64,000 nucleotides of DNA. It comes from Oceanobacter sp045430275. Lineage in GTDB: Bacteria > Pseudomonadota > Gammaproteobacteria > Pseudomonadales > Oceanobacteraceae. The position numbers and the translations under genes are program-made. Where the stretch lies: NCBI GenBank assembly GCA_045430275.1, contig JAILXU010000002.1, positions 124,001-188,000 of the forward strand, given 5' to 3'. Under the pieces are notes generated by a model, which was not told the DNA's origin, did not search any database, and saw only the letters and a program-made list of their open reading frames with translations. Shown in pieces: positions 9,457-18,593 of this stretch; the first letter of the stretch is position 1, and each line of letters opens with the position of its first letter.

Positions 9457-10392
9457 TCAGATACGGCTCTCTGATGTCCACGAGGCAGGCATTCGCCCTT
9501 GTTCAAGTGCCTGGTTCGCCGCCTGAATCAACTGTTCAGCGGACGCGCCCGTTGCAGATGCCGCCCCCGTTGAAAGGCATTGATACAGCGATTCGCCGGA
9601 GTGCTTGTGCTTGTAAGCAAACGCAGACACCGCTCGCTGCAGCTCTTGCGCCAGTTGTCTGGCTTTCTGCTGATCGGTATTGGGCAGCACAATGGCGAAA
9701 CGGTCGGCGGCATACCGACAGATCAGATCGTCTTCACGCAGGTTCAGCATCAACAATTCCAACAACTCAACCAGCAAGCGATCCCCTTCCCGATGGCCGT
9801 ACCGACGATTGAAATCACCAAACCGATCCACATCCGCCATGATCAGGGCAACGGGCTGGTCGTTATGTGATGGAGTTTCATGGCCCTGTAGCAATTCAAC
9901 CAGTTGCTGCTGCAGATAACCGGCCTGCCCTACCTGAGTCAGCGGATCAATCAGGCGATGCTCCCGAAACACCCGCTCACGCTTCTGCAACTGGCGATTG
10001 ATCGCCAACTGTTCTCGATGCCAATGCACCAGCCCGTAAGTCAATAGTCCAATCCCAAACGGCATCGCCGCCGACTCCAGCCATTGATCCCAGACCTGCT
10101 CTGCCGGAATACGAATAAACTCATCCAGGCTGTCCTGCCACATCGCCAAAAACAGAAACCCCAACCCCAGCGTTAACAGGTCAGTTACTCGCCCAGCCGG
10201 GCGGCTACCCAGAATCAAGACCACCCAGACTGCCAATGCAATGGCCGTCCCTCCCTCTCCAATCACATCCAGCCAGTCGATATCGCTCAGGTTTTTGGGT
10301 TCCCCCATCAGCCAGTTGGCCACCAGCCCGGCGATGGCCAGACCGAATATCAGCACCAGTTTCTGGCGGTGCAGTTCTAACGTTGTAAACAT
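9457..10392 (-). CDS. Membrane protein with degenerate GGDEF domain
   Basis: Four hydrophobic segments occupy roughly the first 130 residues, then a basic linker (QLQKRERVFREHRLIDPLTQVG) leads into a diguanylate cyclase-type domain. The substrate-site residues DVDRFGDFN and YGHREGD are recognisable, but the signature loop reads AADRF instead of GGDEF, so cyclic-di-GMP synthesis is unlikely; a GTP- or partner-sensing role is more plausible. The ATG at 10392 is preceded by AGGGG at suitable distance; other starts exist 12 codons (GTG) and 6 codons (ATG) upstream. The stop abuts the AraC-type gene, suggesting a two-gene signal-input and transcription-output unit. Confidence 0.75.
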   Translation of the reverse strand: MFTTLELHRQKLVLIFGLAIAGLVANWLMGEPKNLSDIDWLDVIGEGGTAIALAVWVVLILGSRPAGRVTDLLTLGLGFLFLAMWQDSLDEFIRIPAEQVWDQWLESAAMPFGIGLLTYGLVHWHREQLAINRQLQKRERVFREHRLIDPLTQVGQAGYLQQQLVELLQGHETPSHNDQPVALIMADVDRFGDFNRRYGHREGDRLLVELLELLMLNLREDDLICRYAADRFAIVLPNTDQQKARQLAQELQRAVSAFAYKHKHSGESLYQCLSTGAASATGASAEQLIQAANQALEQGRMPASWTSESRI

Positions 10393-10804
10393 CATCTTCC
10401 CCTGTTTCATGCGCTGTTTGTAACGCACGCCAATGACAGAGGAATTAAATCACGCCTCCAATCACTTCCTGGTTCCGTCAGGGGGTCAGATGAGATCAGA
10501 CAAAACCATCTATATCCGGCAAGCAGACCGACAAACAGACTGGCAAGCCACAGTCGTTGCGGGGCCAATGAGCGCTGCCACGGTATTTTTCAGGCTTGGT
10601 AACGCCTGTGTCAGTACCTGATAGCAGGGGGTCACATCGGCTCACTCAGGGCAAAAAACACCGCAAAAACAGCTTTAAAAAGCTCTCAGCCGAGAGGCTG
10701 ACAACGCAACGCCACAAAACTGTCACAGAGCCTTTTTAGGGTCGCCGCATCCCGGCATAACTCCTACCCAATTTGCCCAACTTGCAGAACGGAGATTTAA
10801 GAAC
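10393..10804. other. Divergent intergenic region
   Basis: About 410 bases without a convincing gene separate the leftward GGDEF-AraC pair from the rightward TonB receptor. It must contain both promoters. Short ORFs here have neither a ribosome-binding site nor recognisable sequence. A possible Pho-type half-site lies at 10720-10726. The GGAG at 10791-10794 serves the GTG start of the receptor. Confidence 0.6.
10709..10726 (+). promoter_or_regulatory. Weak Pho-box-like site upstream of phytase operon
   Basis: CTGTCAC at 10720-10726 is a perfect PhoB half-site and is preceded by an AAAA spacer, but the upstream half (10709-10715, acgccac) matches only three of seven positions. A phosphate-starvation promoter would fit a phytase operon, yet the match is partial, so this is a suggestion only. 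Confidence 0.25.
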
Positions 10805-13585
10805 GTGAAATCCAGCATCAAGCCACTGGCTCTTTGTATTGCTCTGGCGAGCGCTTCCCTGGCCCAGGCCGATGGTATTATTGAAGGTCGCATCATCGAT
10901 GCCAGCAGCAACACGGTCTACAGCAACGCGGTGATTCGTCTGGAGGAACTCAACCGTGAAGTCCTGACCAGCAACACCGGCCGTTTCCGTCTGCCACAAG
11001 TGGTTCCGGGCGAGTACACCATGACGGTGACCATCAGTGGTCAGGAAGTCGAACGTCGTACCGTTCAGGTCAGCGAGCAGCAAGTCGTCAACGCCAATGT
11101 TCTGCTGAACGAAGGTGAGCAGGAAGTCGAAGAAGTGCTGGTGATCGGTCAAGCGGCCCAGTTGCAGCGCGCTCTGGAACGCCAGCGCTACGCCGACGGC
11201 ATCATCAGCGCGGTCAACTCTGACGCCATCGGTGAACTGCCAGACGCCAACGCCGCTGAAGCCCTGCAGCGCATTCCGGGCCTGTCGATTGAGCGCGATC
11301 AGGGCGAAGGCCGTTTCGTTCGTGTGCGTGGTTTGGGGTCTGACTACAACGCCGTCTCGGTTGATGGCACCCAGATTCCGGCACCCGAAGCTGGCACTCG
11401 CTCTGTGGCACTGGACGTGATCCCCTCCAATCTGATCAGCTCGCTGGTCGTCACCAAGTCGCTGACACCGGATATGGACGCCAACTCTATTGGTGGCGCG
11501 ATTGCAATCGAAAGCCTGTCCGCACTGGATCGTGAAGGCACGTTCTACAATGCCGATCTGGAATACAGCTATGACGAGCTGACGGAAAACACCAACCCGA
11601 AACTGGCACTGACAGGCGGTACTACACTGGAACTGGACGAAGATCGTCGCCTGGGTTTTGCCGCCGCAGCCAGCTATGAAAGCCGTGACTTCGGTTCAGA
11701 AAACACAGAAACCGGCGGCGCATGGGACGAAGGCGAGCTGGAAGAAATGGAGATGCGCGATTACACCATCAATCGCAAGCGTATTGGTGCCGCTCTGAAC
11801 GTCGACTACCAGCACGACGTCAACAACTTCCTCCACCTGCGTACCTTGTTCTCTGAATTCACCGATGATGAACAACGCCAGGCAATGGTGGCCGAATTCC
11901 AGGAACTGGTTGAAGAAGATGGCGAAATGGAGCGTGACGGAACCTCCCGCGCTTCCGGTGAGACTGGCCTGGGTGAAGTGGCCCGCGAACTGAAAGACCG
12001 TGAAGAAACCCAGACCATCAAGGCCGTTACGCTGGGCGGCGAACACTACATTAACGACTGGACAATCGAATACGACCTGGGTCGGTCAAGCGCTCAGGAA
12101 AAAGAACCGGATTCCATGGACAGTGCGGTATTCAAAGCCGAACTCGACAACATCGGTTTTAACGGCTCCCGCAAGCCCGTCTTGTTTGGTAGTGAACTGC
12201 ACGACACAGCCAACTTTGAGCTGGACGAAATCGAACGCGTCAAAAGCCACACGACCGACGACCTGAGCGTTGTCAGCCTCGACATCACTCGTGATCTGAT
12301 CGTCAACGACTACCCGGCCATGGTGAAGTTTGGCGGCAAGTTGAAGAGCCGCAAGAAGCACATGGACGTCGATGTTCGCAAGTACGAAGCCGACGACATC
12401 AGCATGTCTGATTACGCCTCCGGCTCCGTGGACTACGGCATTGGTCGCTACGGCCCGAAACTGAACAAGGGCCAACTGCGCGCCCTGATGAACTCCCTCG
12501 CGGCGGATGCCGACACCGAGCAGGATGCACGCAACGAAGGCTTTGTTGATTCCTACGTTGAAGACTACACCATCGATGAAGATATTAACGCCGCTTACCT
12601 GATGGGCAAGATCGAGATGGATGAGCTGCAACTGATCGGTGGTGTCCGTCACGAACAAACCAGGCAAAAAAGCAAAGGCTTTGAAGTCAATGGCGATGAC
12701 GAAGACGCGAATATAACCCGCACTCACTTCAAGAACGACTACTCCCACACACTCCCCGGCGTGTTAGCCAAATACGAATTGGCAGAAGACACACAGATTC
12801 GAGCGGCCTGGACCAACTCCATCGTGCGCCCGACGTTTGAGATGATTCGCCCGAACGTCGCCATCGACGGTAACGAGCTGGAAACCGGCAACCCGAATCT
12901 CAAGGCGCTGGAATCCAGCAACCTCGACCTGGGTATCGAATACTTCACCGGTAATGCCGGTGTTATCTCCGCGTTTGCGTTCTACAAGAGCATCGATAAT
13001 TTCGCTTACGAGGTCGAACTGGAAAACGCCACTCGTTACAACGTACTTCTGGACGAAGACGACAGCGAAGTGACCACCTACGAAAACGGTGACACAGCAA
13101 CCCTGAAAGGTCTGGAGCTGGCTTACTCCCAGAAGTTCGAAACACTGCCTGCTCCCTTCAATGGCTTGCTGGTCGCCGCCAACGTGACGTTCGTGCAATC
13201 TGAAGCCAAAATTGCCGCGTACGAAAACGACACAAAGATGAGCCGTACCATCGACCTGCCCAAGCAGTCTGATCGTACCGGCAACCTGACCGTCGGCTAC
13301 GAAGACGAACGCCTCAGCCTGCGCCTGGCCGCCAACTACAAATCCGATTACCTCGACGAAGTCGGCAATCTGGAAAACGACAACGAAGACATTCGCCAGT
13401 CGTCCCAGACGCAAGTGGATTTCAACGCCTCATACAAGGTATCTGAGCAGTTCAAGGTGCGCTTCAAGGCCGCCAACCTGACCGATGAGCCGTACTACAC
13501 CTATCAAGGCAAGGAAAAGTACAACGCCCAATACGAAGACTACGGCCCAACCTACACCCTGGGCCTGAGCTTCACCAACTTCTGA
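10805..13585 (+). CDS. TonB-dependent receptor with N-terminal carboxypeptidase-regulatory-like domain
   Basis: A 926-residue outer-membrane receptor. A signal peptide (cleavage after about residue 22) is followed by a carboxypeptidase-regulatory-like beta-sandwich (residues about 24-105, EGRIIDASSNTVYSNAVIRL). Next come the plug domain with the block PDANAAEALQRIPGLSIERDQ and FVRVRGLGSDYNAV, and a barrel ending in an aromatic residue (LSFTNF). The plug is typical of the large TonB receptors common in Caulobacter, Xanthomonas and marine bacteria that import organic substrates. A GTG start with GGAG ten bases upstream precedes the signal peptide. The phytase gene follows at once, so inositol phosphates or a released product are the likely cargo (inferred). 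Confidence 0.88.
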   Translation: MKSSIKPLALCIALASASLAQADGIIEGRIIDASSNTVYSNAVIRLEELNREVLTSNTGRFRLPQVVPGEYTMTVTISGQEVERRTVQVSEQQVVNANVLLNEGEQEVEEVLVIGQAAQLQRALERQRYADGIISAVNSDAIGELPDANAAEALQRIPGLSIERDQGEGRFVRVRGLGSDYNAVSVDGTQIPAPEAGTRSVALDVIPSNLISSLVVTKSLTPDMDANSIGGAIAIESLSALDREGTFYNADLEYSYDELTENTNPKLALTGGTTLELDEDRRLGFAAAASYESRDFGSENTETGGAWDEGELEEMEMRDYTINRKRIGAALNVDYQHDVNNFLHLRTLFSEFTDDEQRQAMVAEFQELVEEDGEMERDGTSRASGETGLGEVARELKDREETQTIKAVTLGGEHYINDWTIEYDLGRSSAQEKEPDSMDSAVFKAELDNIGFNGSRKPVLFGSELHDTANFELDEIERVKSHTTDDLSVVSLDITRDLIVNDYPAMVKFGGKLKSRKKHMDVDVRKYEADDISMSDYASGSVDYGIGRYGPKLNKGQLRALMNSLAADADTEQDARNEGFVDSYVEDYTIDEDINAAYLMGKIEMDELQLIGGVRHEQTRQKSKGFEVNGDDEDANITRTHFKNDYSHTLPGVLAKYELAEDTQIRAAWTNSIVRPTFEMIRPNVAIDGNELETGNPNLKALESSNLDLGIEYFTGNAGVISAFAFYKSIDNFAYEVELENATRYNVLLDEDDSEVTTYENGDTATLKGLELAYSQKFETLPAPFNGLLVAANVTFVQSEAKIAAYENDTKMSRTIDLPKQSDRTGNLTVGYEDERLSLRLAANYKSDYLDEVGNLENDNEDIRQSSQTQVDFNASYKVSEQFKVRFKAANLTDEPYYTYQGKEKYNAQYEDYGPTYTLGLSFTNF

Positions 13586-13650
13586 TCAGATCCACTCCCG
13601 TCGGCAACAGGGCTTTCTGTCCTGTTGTCTTATTGATGAATGAGAACGTT

Positions 13651-15702
13651 ATGACTGCTTTCTACCACTTCCCTCATTCGGTGCGAACGCACCGGACATC
13701 GCTGCTTCGCTCCGCCATCGCCGGACTGACTCTGTGCATGATAAACGCCTGTTCCGAGTTGCCTGTGGGCGCTCAGGATTCAGCCACCATTCCTGCGACA
13801 GCCAACCGGACTGCTATATCTTTATCTTTACCTGTATCTGTACCTACACCGATTCAGACGCAGCCATTGCCGATGCTGTCTGACAGTGAATACGCCGTTG
13901 TTCTGGATGAGACGCACTGGCTCAGTGCCAGCCCATCACACAGCCTGTCGTTAATCACACAACAGCCCGATAGCAAAACACAGCATCAGATACTGCATGC
14001 GGGAGCAGTCGAATACCTCGACGTGCGTCAAGCAACAGCCGCCACACACGCACTGACTCTGAACCAGAACAACGCGCTGGTACTGGCCACTTTGCCAGAA
14101 CACAGCACGCACACACTGGCCATCAGTCAGCCACTGGCATGGGCCATTGAAGGATTGTGCTTGTATCAGCCCGCACAAGAACCCTTGCAAGCCTTCCTGC
14201 TGGATGACACCGCCATGGCCCATCAGGTCTTGCTCACCCGCGATGGAGCAGCGCTCGCAGCCACCGTCATTCGCAGCTTCCCGCTGCCGCCGGGCAGTGA
14301 ATACTGCACTGTCGATGACCCAACCGAGACCCTGTTTGTCAGCGAAGAAGGGATTGGTGTCTGGGCCTATAACGCCCGCTCGGAAAGCGACATCATGCGT
14401 ACGCCAGTCGAGCTGGTAGCACCATGGGGCAAACTGCAACAGAACGCCGGGCCGCTGGCGATGGCCAATGGCTCGCTGCTGATTGGTGAAAAAGACCATC
14501 ACCTGCTGCATCAGTATCAGGTAATCCCATCTGCAGAAGGCATTCAGACTCTTCACAGCACCACGTATCATCTTGAGGGTGTTGTGATTGATGGCCTGCA
14601 CGCCAGTGACCAGAGTTCACAAAAGCCCGTCCGCGCCATGGTTCTGAATGATGACAGCGGCGAGCTGGAACAGCTGTCGCTCAGCATTCCTGCCCGAACG
14701 GCCACAACCGACGTCATTCCAACCCTGCCAGCCTCGGCAGAAACCGATGCCGTTGCGACTCCAGGTGATGCCGCCGATGATCCGGCGATCTGGGTGCATC
14801 CGACCCGGCCAGCAGCCAGCCAGATACTGGGCACCAATAAGAAACAGGGGCTGTACCGCTACGACCTGAGTGGCAACACCCGACAATTTTTGCCAATTGG
14901 CCGCGTCAACAACGTCGATGTACGTCAGGGCTTTACCCTGAAAGGCCAACCAGCGGACATCGCTGCGGCCAGCCAGCGCGACCGCCACAGCATCAGCCTG
15001 ATTCACATTGACCCGCACACCGGCAAGCTGCGCGCTGACGTTGAAATTCCAACCTCACTGAGCGATGTGTACGGCCTCTGCATGTATCAAAACACGCACC
15101 AGCAAGTGTTTGTGTTTATCAACGACAAGGATGGCCGCTATGAGCAGTACCAGATTCTGGACAGTGACCAAGGCTGGCGAGGCAAACACGTCCGCAGCTT
15201 CAAGGTGCCAACCCAGCCAGAAGGCTGTGCCGCTGATGATCGCAACCAGCGTTTGTTTGTCGGGGAAGAGAATCACGGCATCTGGATCATTGGCGCAGAA
15301 CCGGATGACGGCCAGCAACTCAGTTTGATTGCCGAATTGGGGCAACCATCCGGTCGCTACATGGTGGCGGATATTGAAGGGCTCGACCTGTATCAGACCG
15401 AAGAAGAGAACTTGCTGGTGGTTTCCAGTCAGGGCAACGACAGCTATGCGATTTTCAGTGCCGACGCGCCATACCCGTATCTGGGGCGATTCCGGATTGG
15501 GCTGAATCATCGTACATCCAGCGACGTGGATGGCGCATCAGAAACCGATGGCCTGACCGTAAGTTCGGCCAATCTCGGGCCACAATACCCGAAAGGTTTG
15601 CTGGTAGTGCAAGACGGTCGCAACCTGATGCCAAACGCCAACCAGAACTTCAAACTGGTGGACTGGAAAACAGTACGTCAGCGAGTATTAACGCAACCAT
15701 AA
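13651..15702 (+). CDS. Beta-propeller phytase (3-phytase), two-domain lipoprotein
   Basis: A 683-residue exported protein. The N-terminus has a basic stretch, a hydrophobic core and a cysteine in the context INAC, suggesting a lipoprotein. The C-terminal half (from about residue 365) is a full beta-propeller phytase: DDPAIWVHP, GTNKKQGLYRYDLSG, NNVDVRQGF, DVYGLCMY, QPEGCAADD, LFVGEEN and EGLDLY supply the calcium and phosphate ligands. The first half repeats the propeller pattern in weaker form (EYCTVDDPTETLFVSEEGIGVW), as in known dual-domain phytases. It would remove phosphate from phytate at the cell surface. ATG 13651 is chosen because GAGA lies five bases upstream; TTG 13633 and ATG 13636 are alternatives. 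It lies behind the TonB receptor. Confidence 0.87.
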   Translation: MTAFYHFPHSVRTHRTSLLRSAIAGLTLCMINACSELPVGAQDSATIPATANRTAISLSLPVSVPTPIQTQPLPMLSDSEYAVVLDETHWLSASPSHSLSLITQQPDSKTQHQILHAGAVEYLDVRQATAATHALTLNQNNALVLATLPEHSTHTLAISQPLAWAIEGLCLYQPAQEPLQAFLLDDTAMAHQVLLTRDGAALAATVIRSFPLPPGSEYCTVDDPTETLFVSEEGIGVWAYNARSESDIMRTPVELVAPWGKLQQNAGPLAMANGSLLIGEKDHHLLHQYQVIPSAEGIQTLHSTTYHLEGVVIDGLHASDQSSQKPVRAMVLNDDSGELEQLSLSIPARTATTDVIPTLPASAETDAVATPGDAADDPAIWVHPTRPAASQILGTNKKQGLYRYDLSGNTRQFLPIGRVNNVDVRQGFTLKGQPADIAAASQRDRHSISLIHIDPHTGKLRADVEIPTSLSDVYGLCMYQNTHQQVFVFINDKDGRYEQYQILDSDQGWRGKHVRSFKVPTQPEGCAADDRNQRLFVGEENHGIWIIGAEPDDGQQLSLIAELGQPSGRYMVADIEGLDLYQTEEENLLVVSSQGNDSYAIFSADAPYPYLGRFRIGLNHRTSSDVDGASETDGLTVSSANLGPQYPKGLLVVQDGRNLMPNANQNFKLVDWKTVRQRVLTQP

Positions 15703-15845
15703 TGTCCATTCCGGCATGAATGCCGGGTGAAATCAGGCCAGTATTGAAAAACCGGTCATTTATTGATTTCACTCATTGAGGCGGATTGCTAATTTAACAG
15801 AGCGCAATCTGGACGCTCGCGCAGAGCTTCATGGGAAGCCACTTG

Positions 15846-15877
15846 GCCGGGACATTTATGTCCCGGCATTTTTGTTT
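15846..15877 (+). terminator. Rho-independent terminator after phytase operon
   Basis: A 10-base-pair stem (GCCGGGACAT with ATGTCCCGGC, two-base loop) is followed by ATTTTTGTTT on the + strand. It lies 144 bases after the phytase stop and touches the stop codon of the convergent glycosyltransferase. Confidence 0.85.
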
Positions 15878-16700
15878 ACCGCGACGAACGATCCACTTCC
15901 CACTGGTAACTGTTCAGCGCTTTGAACTGTCGGCGTGCCCGCAGTTTCATAAACACCGCCAGCCCCACGTAAATACTCACCGCCAGCCAGTCCCGGCTGA
16001 AAAACAGCGACGACAAAGAAACCGAATAGGTTTTCTGCTCCCGAAAACGCATCAGCCCACGAGCTTTTAATTCCAGCAGCCCCAGTTGAGAACGGGTTTT
16101 GATCTTGACCAGCGATCTCAGATTGCGAGGCGCATGCACAATCACCGTGCTGCCAGAGATATTGCCTCGTTCATGATCTTCAAATTGCGCTCTGATAAAG
16201 CCATCGTCTGAAATCACATCCGGGAATTGATCAAATCGCTGACGGCCTTCTTGTGTGGCCACAAAGCTGCAGGTTCCGACAATGCCGGAGCGAATATAGG
16301 GAAGCTGATACCAGACCTTGTAATACTGTTGCACCAGCCAGGAAGAATGCTGCAGCCGAATCACCGGCTCGGGAGCTGCCAGTAAATAGCCGGTTTCCTG
16401 CATACCCTCAACCACCCGGCTGATAGCACCGTCCACCAGTTCGATATCGGCATCCAGATAGAACACCGGCCAACTGGTGACGTACTTTTCCGCTTCGTTG
16501 AGTGCGTTAACTTTGGACGGTTGCGCAATGTCCAGACACAGAACGGCGTCGCCATACGTCCGAGCCTGCTCGGCGGTGTCGTCCGTACAGCCATTGCAGG
16601 CGACGATGATCTGATCAACATCTGCCTGATGAATCACGCTGTCGATGCAGCGTTTGATCACCGATGATTCGTTGTGCGCTGGAATAATAACGCTGGCCAC
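15876..16700 (-). CDS. Family 2 glycosyltransferase
   Basis: A 274-residue GT-A enzyme. ASVIIPAHNESSVIKRCIDSV opens the nucleotide-binding fold and FYLDADIEL gives the DXD metal site at about residue 83; ISDDGFIRAQF fits the acceptor/catalytic-base motif. A membrane helix lies near the C-terminus (RDWLAVSIYVGLAVFMKL), so the protein is probably membrane-associated. GTG at 16700 is chosen for the GGGGG stretch five bases upstream and because the protein then starts at the first beta strand; an ATG at 16751 is the alternative. It follows a coiled-coil exported protein by about 100 bases and may or may not belong to that operon. Donor and acceptor are unknown. Confidence 0.8.
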   Translation of the reverse strand: MASVIIPAHNESSVIKRCIDSVIHQADVDQIIVACNGCTDDTAEQARTYGDAVLCLDIAQPSKVNALNEAEKYVTSWPVFYLDADIELVDGAISRVVEGMQETGYLLAAPEPVIRLQHSSWLVQQYYKVWYQLPYIRSGIVGTCSFVATQEGRQRFDQFPDVISDDGFIRAQFEDHERGNISGSTVIVHAPRNLRSLVKIKTRSQLGLLELKARGLMRFREQKTYSVSLSSLFFSRDWLAVSIYVGLAVFMKLRARRQFKALNSYQWEVDRSSR

Positions 16701-16797
16701 AGATACCCCCGATGTATCTCCCCATGCAAGAGGCGCTATTGTTATATACAAGCCTGTTATTTACCAATGCCCCTTTCCAGAGCTTCAGCACCACCCT

Positions 16798-17424
16798 TCA
16801 CCAATGCATTTCTGCCCCCACCAGTGCACTGGTATTGCCCTCGTATTCATGCAGATACAGATTCAACCGTTCGACTCCAAAATGCAGTTGTTTGGCAACG
16901 CCACCTTCGTTGCCGGTTCCCAGCGCAGCTCCCAAGCGGTAACGGCGCGTCATCTGTAATGCCAAAGAGCGGTACTCTCCCGATAAATCATCCAGATCAT
17001 GGGCCACCTGACTGAGTGAATCAGACACCGTTTCATAGCGCTGGAGCTGCTGCTGGTAATCCTCGGATAAGCCACGATACGACTGATTAAGGCTTGCCGA
17101 GCGTTCCAGCACACCGCGATAACTGGCCAATTGCTCATCGTATCGGGAGAGCAAACCTTCTTGATCGGTCAGCAAGGCATCCTGCTTGGCAATCTGTTGC
17201 CTCAGGCGCTGCAATTCGGTCGTAACAGGCGCGCATTGAGTTTGCTCCAGCGATGCCTCAATAGCACCGGGGCGAATAACCTGATATCGAACGCCCTCTA
17301 TTTCTTTCACGACAAAGTCAGACAGCCGCACCAATACGTCACAATCACGCGGTGTATCAGACCAACTGGCACTGTTCAGGAACAACATGTTCAGGAATAA
17401 CAGGGAAAGCACACCGTATCGCAT
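16798..17424 (-). CDS. Exported coiled-coil protein of unknown function
   Basis: A 208-residue protein with an N-terminal signal peptide (MRYGVLSLLFLNMLFLNSASW). The central part, residues about 68-155, is rich in Q, L, E and R heptads (ELQRLRQQIAKQDALLTDQ...) and is probably one long coiled coil. The C-terminal 50 residues are more globular and glycine-containing. No family is recognised. It ends a tight leftward run: amidase, membrane protein, membrane coiled-coil protein, then this gene 14 bases later. A structural role spanning the periplasm is suggested by signal peptide plus coiled coil, but this is inference. Confidence 0.7.
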   Translation of the reverse strand: MRYGVLSLLFLNMLFLNSASWSDTPRDCDVLVRLSDFVVKEIEGVRYQVIRPGAIEASLEQTQCAPVTTELQRLRQQIAKQDALLTDQEGLLSRYDEQLASYRGVLERSASLNQSYRGLSEDYQQQLQRYETVSDSLSQVAHDLDDLSGEYRSLALQMTRRYRLGAALGTGNEGGVAKQLHFGVERLNLYLHEYEGNTSALVGAEMHW

Positions 17425-17438
17425 GATCAGGTCGCCTC

Positions 17439-17987
17439 TCAGAGGTGGGAAGAAGATGCCGCAAAAGAGGTATCAGCCAGAGGGTCATCCGTTGCGGACA
17501 GTCGTTCTTGTTCATCTCGCCAGGCTTGCCAGCGCTCCAGTGCCGATGAAACCCGTTGCTGCTGGGCAGCCGCCTCAATGCTTTCTTGCTGTAATTGTTG
17601 ACGTCGCTGTGCCAGCAGCTCCCGTGTGCGTTCCAACGCCTCATCCCCCTCGGCCAGCGCTGCCACATTGATTTCAATGGTTTCCTGTTCTTGTGCCAAC
17701 ACCTGCCGGCGAGCATCCAGCCGCTGATTCTCTTCTCGCAGCGCCACCACCTCACCATCCAGTTGCGCCAGCCGCTGTTGCAGTTGCTGCCGCTCCTGAT
17801 CCAGTTTGGCCAATCGCTCTCTGGCAGAACGGCGCTGCCAGAACTGCAACGCCAGAATACCCAGACCAAAACTCAGTACCAACCAGCGTACTTTTGCAGG
17901 CAGAAGCCAGGCAACCAGCCCCAGAAAGGTCAGCCCCATGATCAGGTCGGCGTAAGCAAACACCTCGTACAGCCATGAATCCATCAA
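17439..17987 (-). CDS. Membrane-anchored coiled-coil protein of unknown function
   Basis: A 182-residue protein. Two hydrophobic helices fill the first 50 residues (ADLIMGLTFLGLVAWLLP and RWLVLSFGLGILALQFW), followed by about 110 residues of continuous heptad-like sequence (RLAKLDQERQQLQQRLAQLD...). The pattern of membrane anchor plus long coiled coil recalls inner-membrane spanin-like or scaffold proteins, without detectable similarity to a named family. It sits 22 bases after the upstream membrane gene and 14 bases before the exported coiled-coil gene. An ATG codon follows immediately as second codon, so the start may be either of two. Confidence 0.7.
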   Translation of the reverse strand: MMDSWLYEVFAYADLIMGLTFLGLVAWLLPAKVRWLVLSFGLGILALQFWQRRSARERLAKLDQERQQLQQRLAQLDGEVVALREENQRLDARRQVLAQEQETIEINVAALAEGDEALERTRELLAQRRQQLQQESIEAAAQQQRVSSALERWQAWRDEQERLSATDDPLADTSFAASSSHL

Positions 17988-18009
17988 GCACTTCCTCGTT
18001 TTATGATCA

Positions 18010-18591
18010 TCATGCGTCTTTACGCTGCCGACGCTGTTTTTCCAGACGGGTTATCACCCGGTGTAACGGATCACTGCCCAGCCCCATCGCAATACCGGTC
18101 AGGGCAATGCCCAACGCCGATGGAACACGATCCGATGAGAAGTAAACATTCACTTTATCGACATCGCCCTGTTCCAATCCCACGACGGCTTGATTCAAAT
18201 CACGTAGCAAATCAAAGATATTGATCTCCATCCCCACCGCCACAATCAGGCCAACCACAATCGCAGCCAGCTTCATCACACCCCGCAGTACCAGCGTACG
18301 AAGCCGTTCTGCCGACAAAGCCTCGACTCCCTCAAAACCGGGATGATCACGGCTCAGATAATCGTTTACCGCTTTGCTGACTTCTACTTGCAAGCGATTG
18401 CCATGGCGTTGCCGCTCCAGCGTATGCACCAGGCGGAGCGCCGAGCGATTCCAGTAATCTCGCCCGCCCAAAACAAATTCCAGGTAGTCGTACAGGGCCT
18501 TGAAGACTTCCATCAAACGCTCGATCAGCAGGGTGTAAAACATCACGGCAGCCAACAAGACCAGCGTGCTGTTCAGTGCGGACGCTTCCAT
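18010..18591 (-). CDS. Membrane protein of unknown family, paralogous to the membrane part of the next amidase
   Basis: A 193-residue protein. One helix starts near residue 8 (LVLLAAVMFYTLLIERLMEVF), a soluble stretch follows, and a second membrane region begins near residue 108 (LRGVMKLAAIVVGLIVAVGMEI). The tail contains ITGIAMGLGSDPLHRVI-like sequence, closely resembling LIGGGSQPVHILI in the upstream amidase protein, as does the LIERLMEVF element (LVERFIELL there). The two genes therefore share one membrane module. ATG 18591 comes three bases after the amidase stop, with GGAG eight bases upstream; a longer frame runs back into the amidase gene and is rejected. Function unknown. Confidence 0.75.
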   Translation of the reverse strand: MEASALNSTLVLLAAVMFYTLLIERLMEVFKALYDYLEFVLGGRDYWNRSALRLVHTLERQRHGNRLQVEVSKAVNDYLSRDHPGFEGVEALSAERLRTLVLRGVMKLAAIVVGLIVAVGMEINIFDLLRDLNQAVVGLEQGDVDKVNVYFSSDRVPSALGIALTGIAMGLGSDPLHRVITRLEKQRRQRKDA

Positions 18592-18593
18592 GG

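Noticed and set aside
9457..10392. Active diguanylate cyclase
   Set aside because: AADRF replaces the GGDEF signature, so activity is not supported.
12086..12748. Several long antisense frames within the TonB receptor (for example 220 and 216 codons)
   Set aside because: They mirror the codon bias of the receptor gene, which has clear signal peptide, plug and barrel.
15711..15726. Palindrome CCGGCAT-GA-ATGCCGG after the phytase gene taken as a terminator
   Set aside because: The loop is too small and no T-run follows; the hairpin at 15846-15877 is a better terminator.
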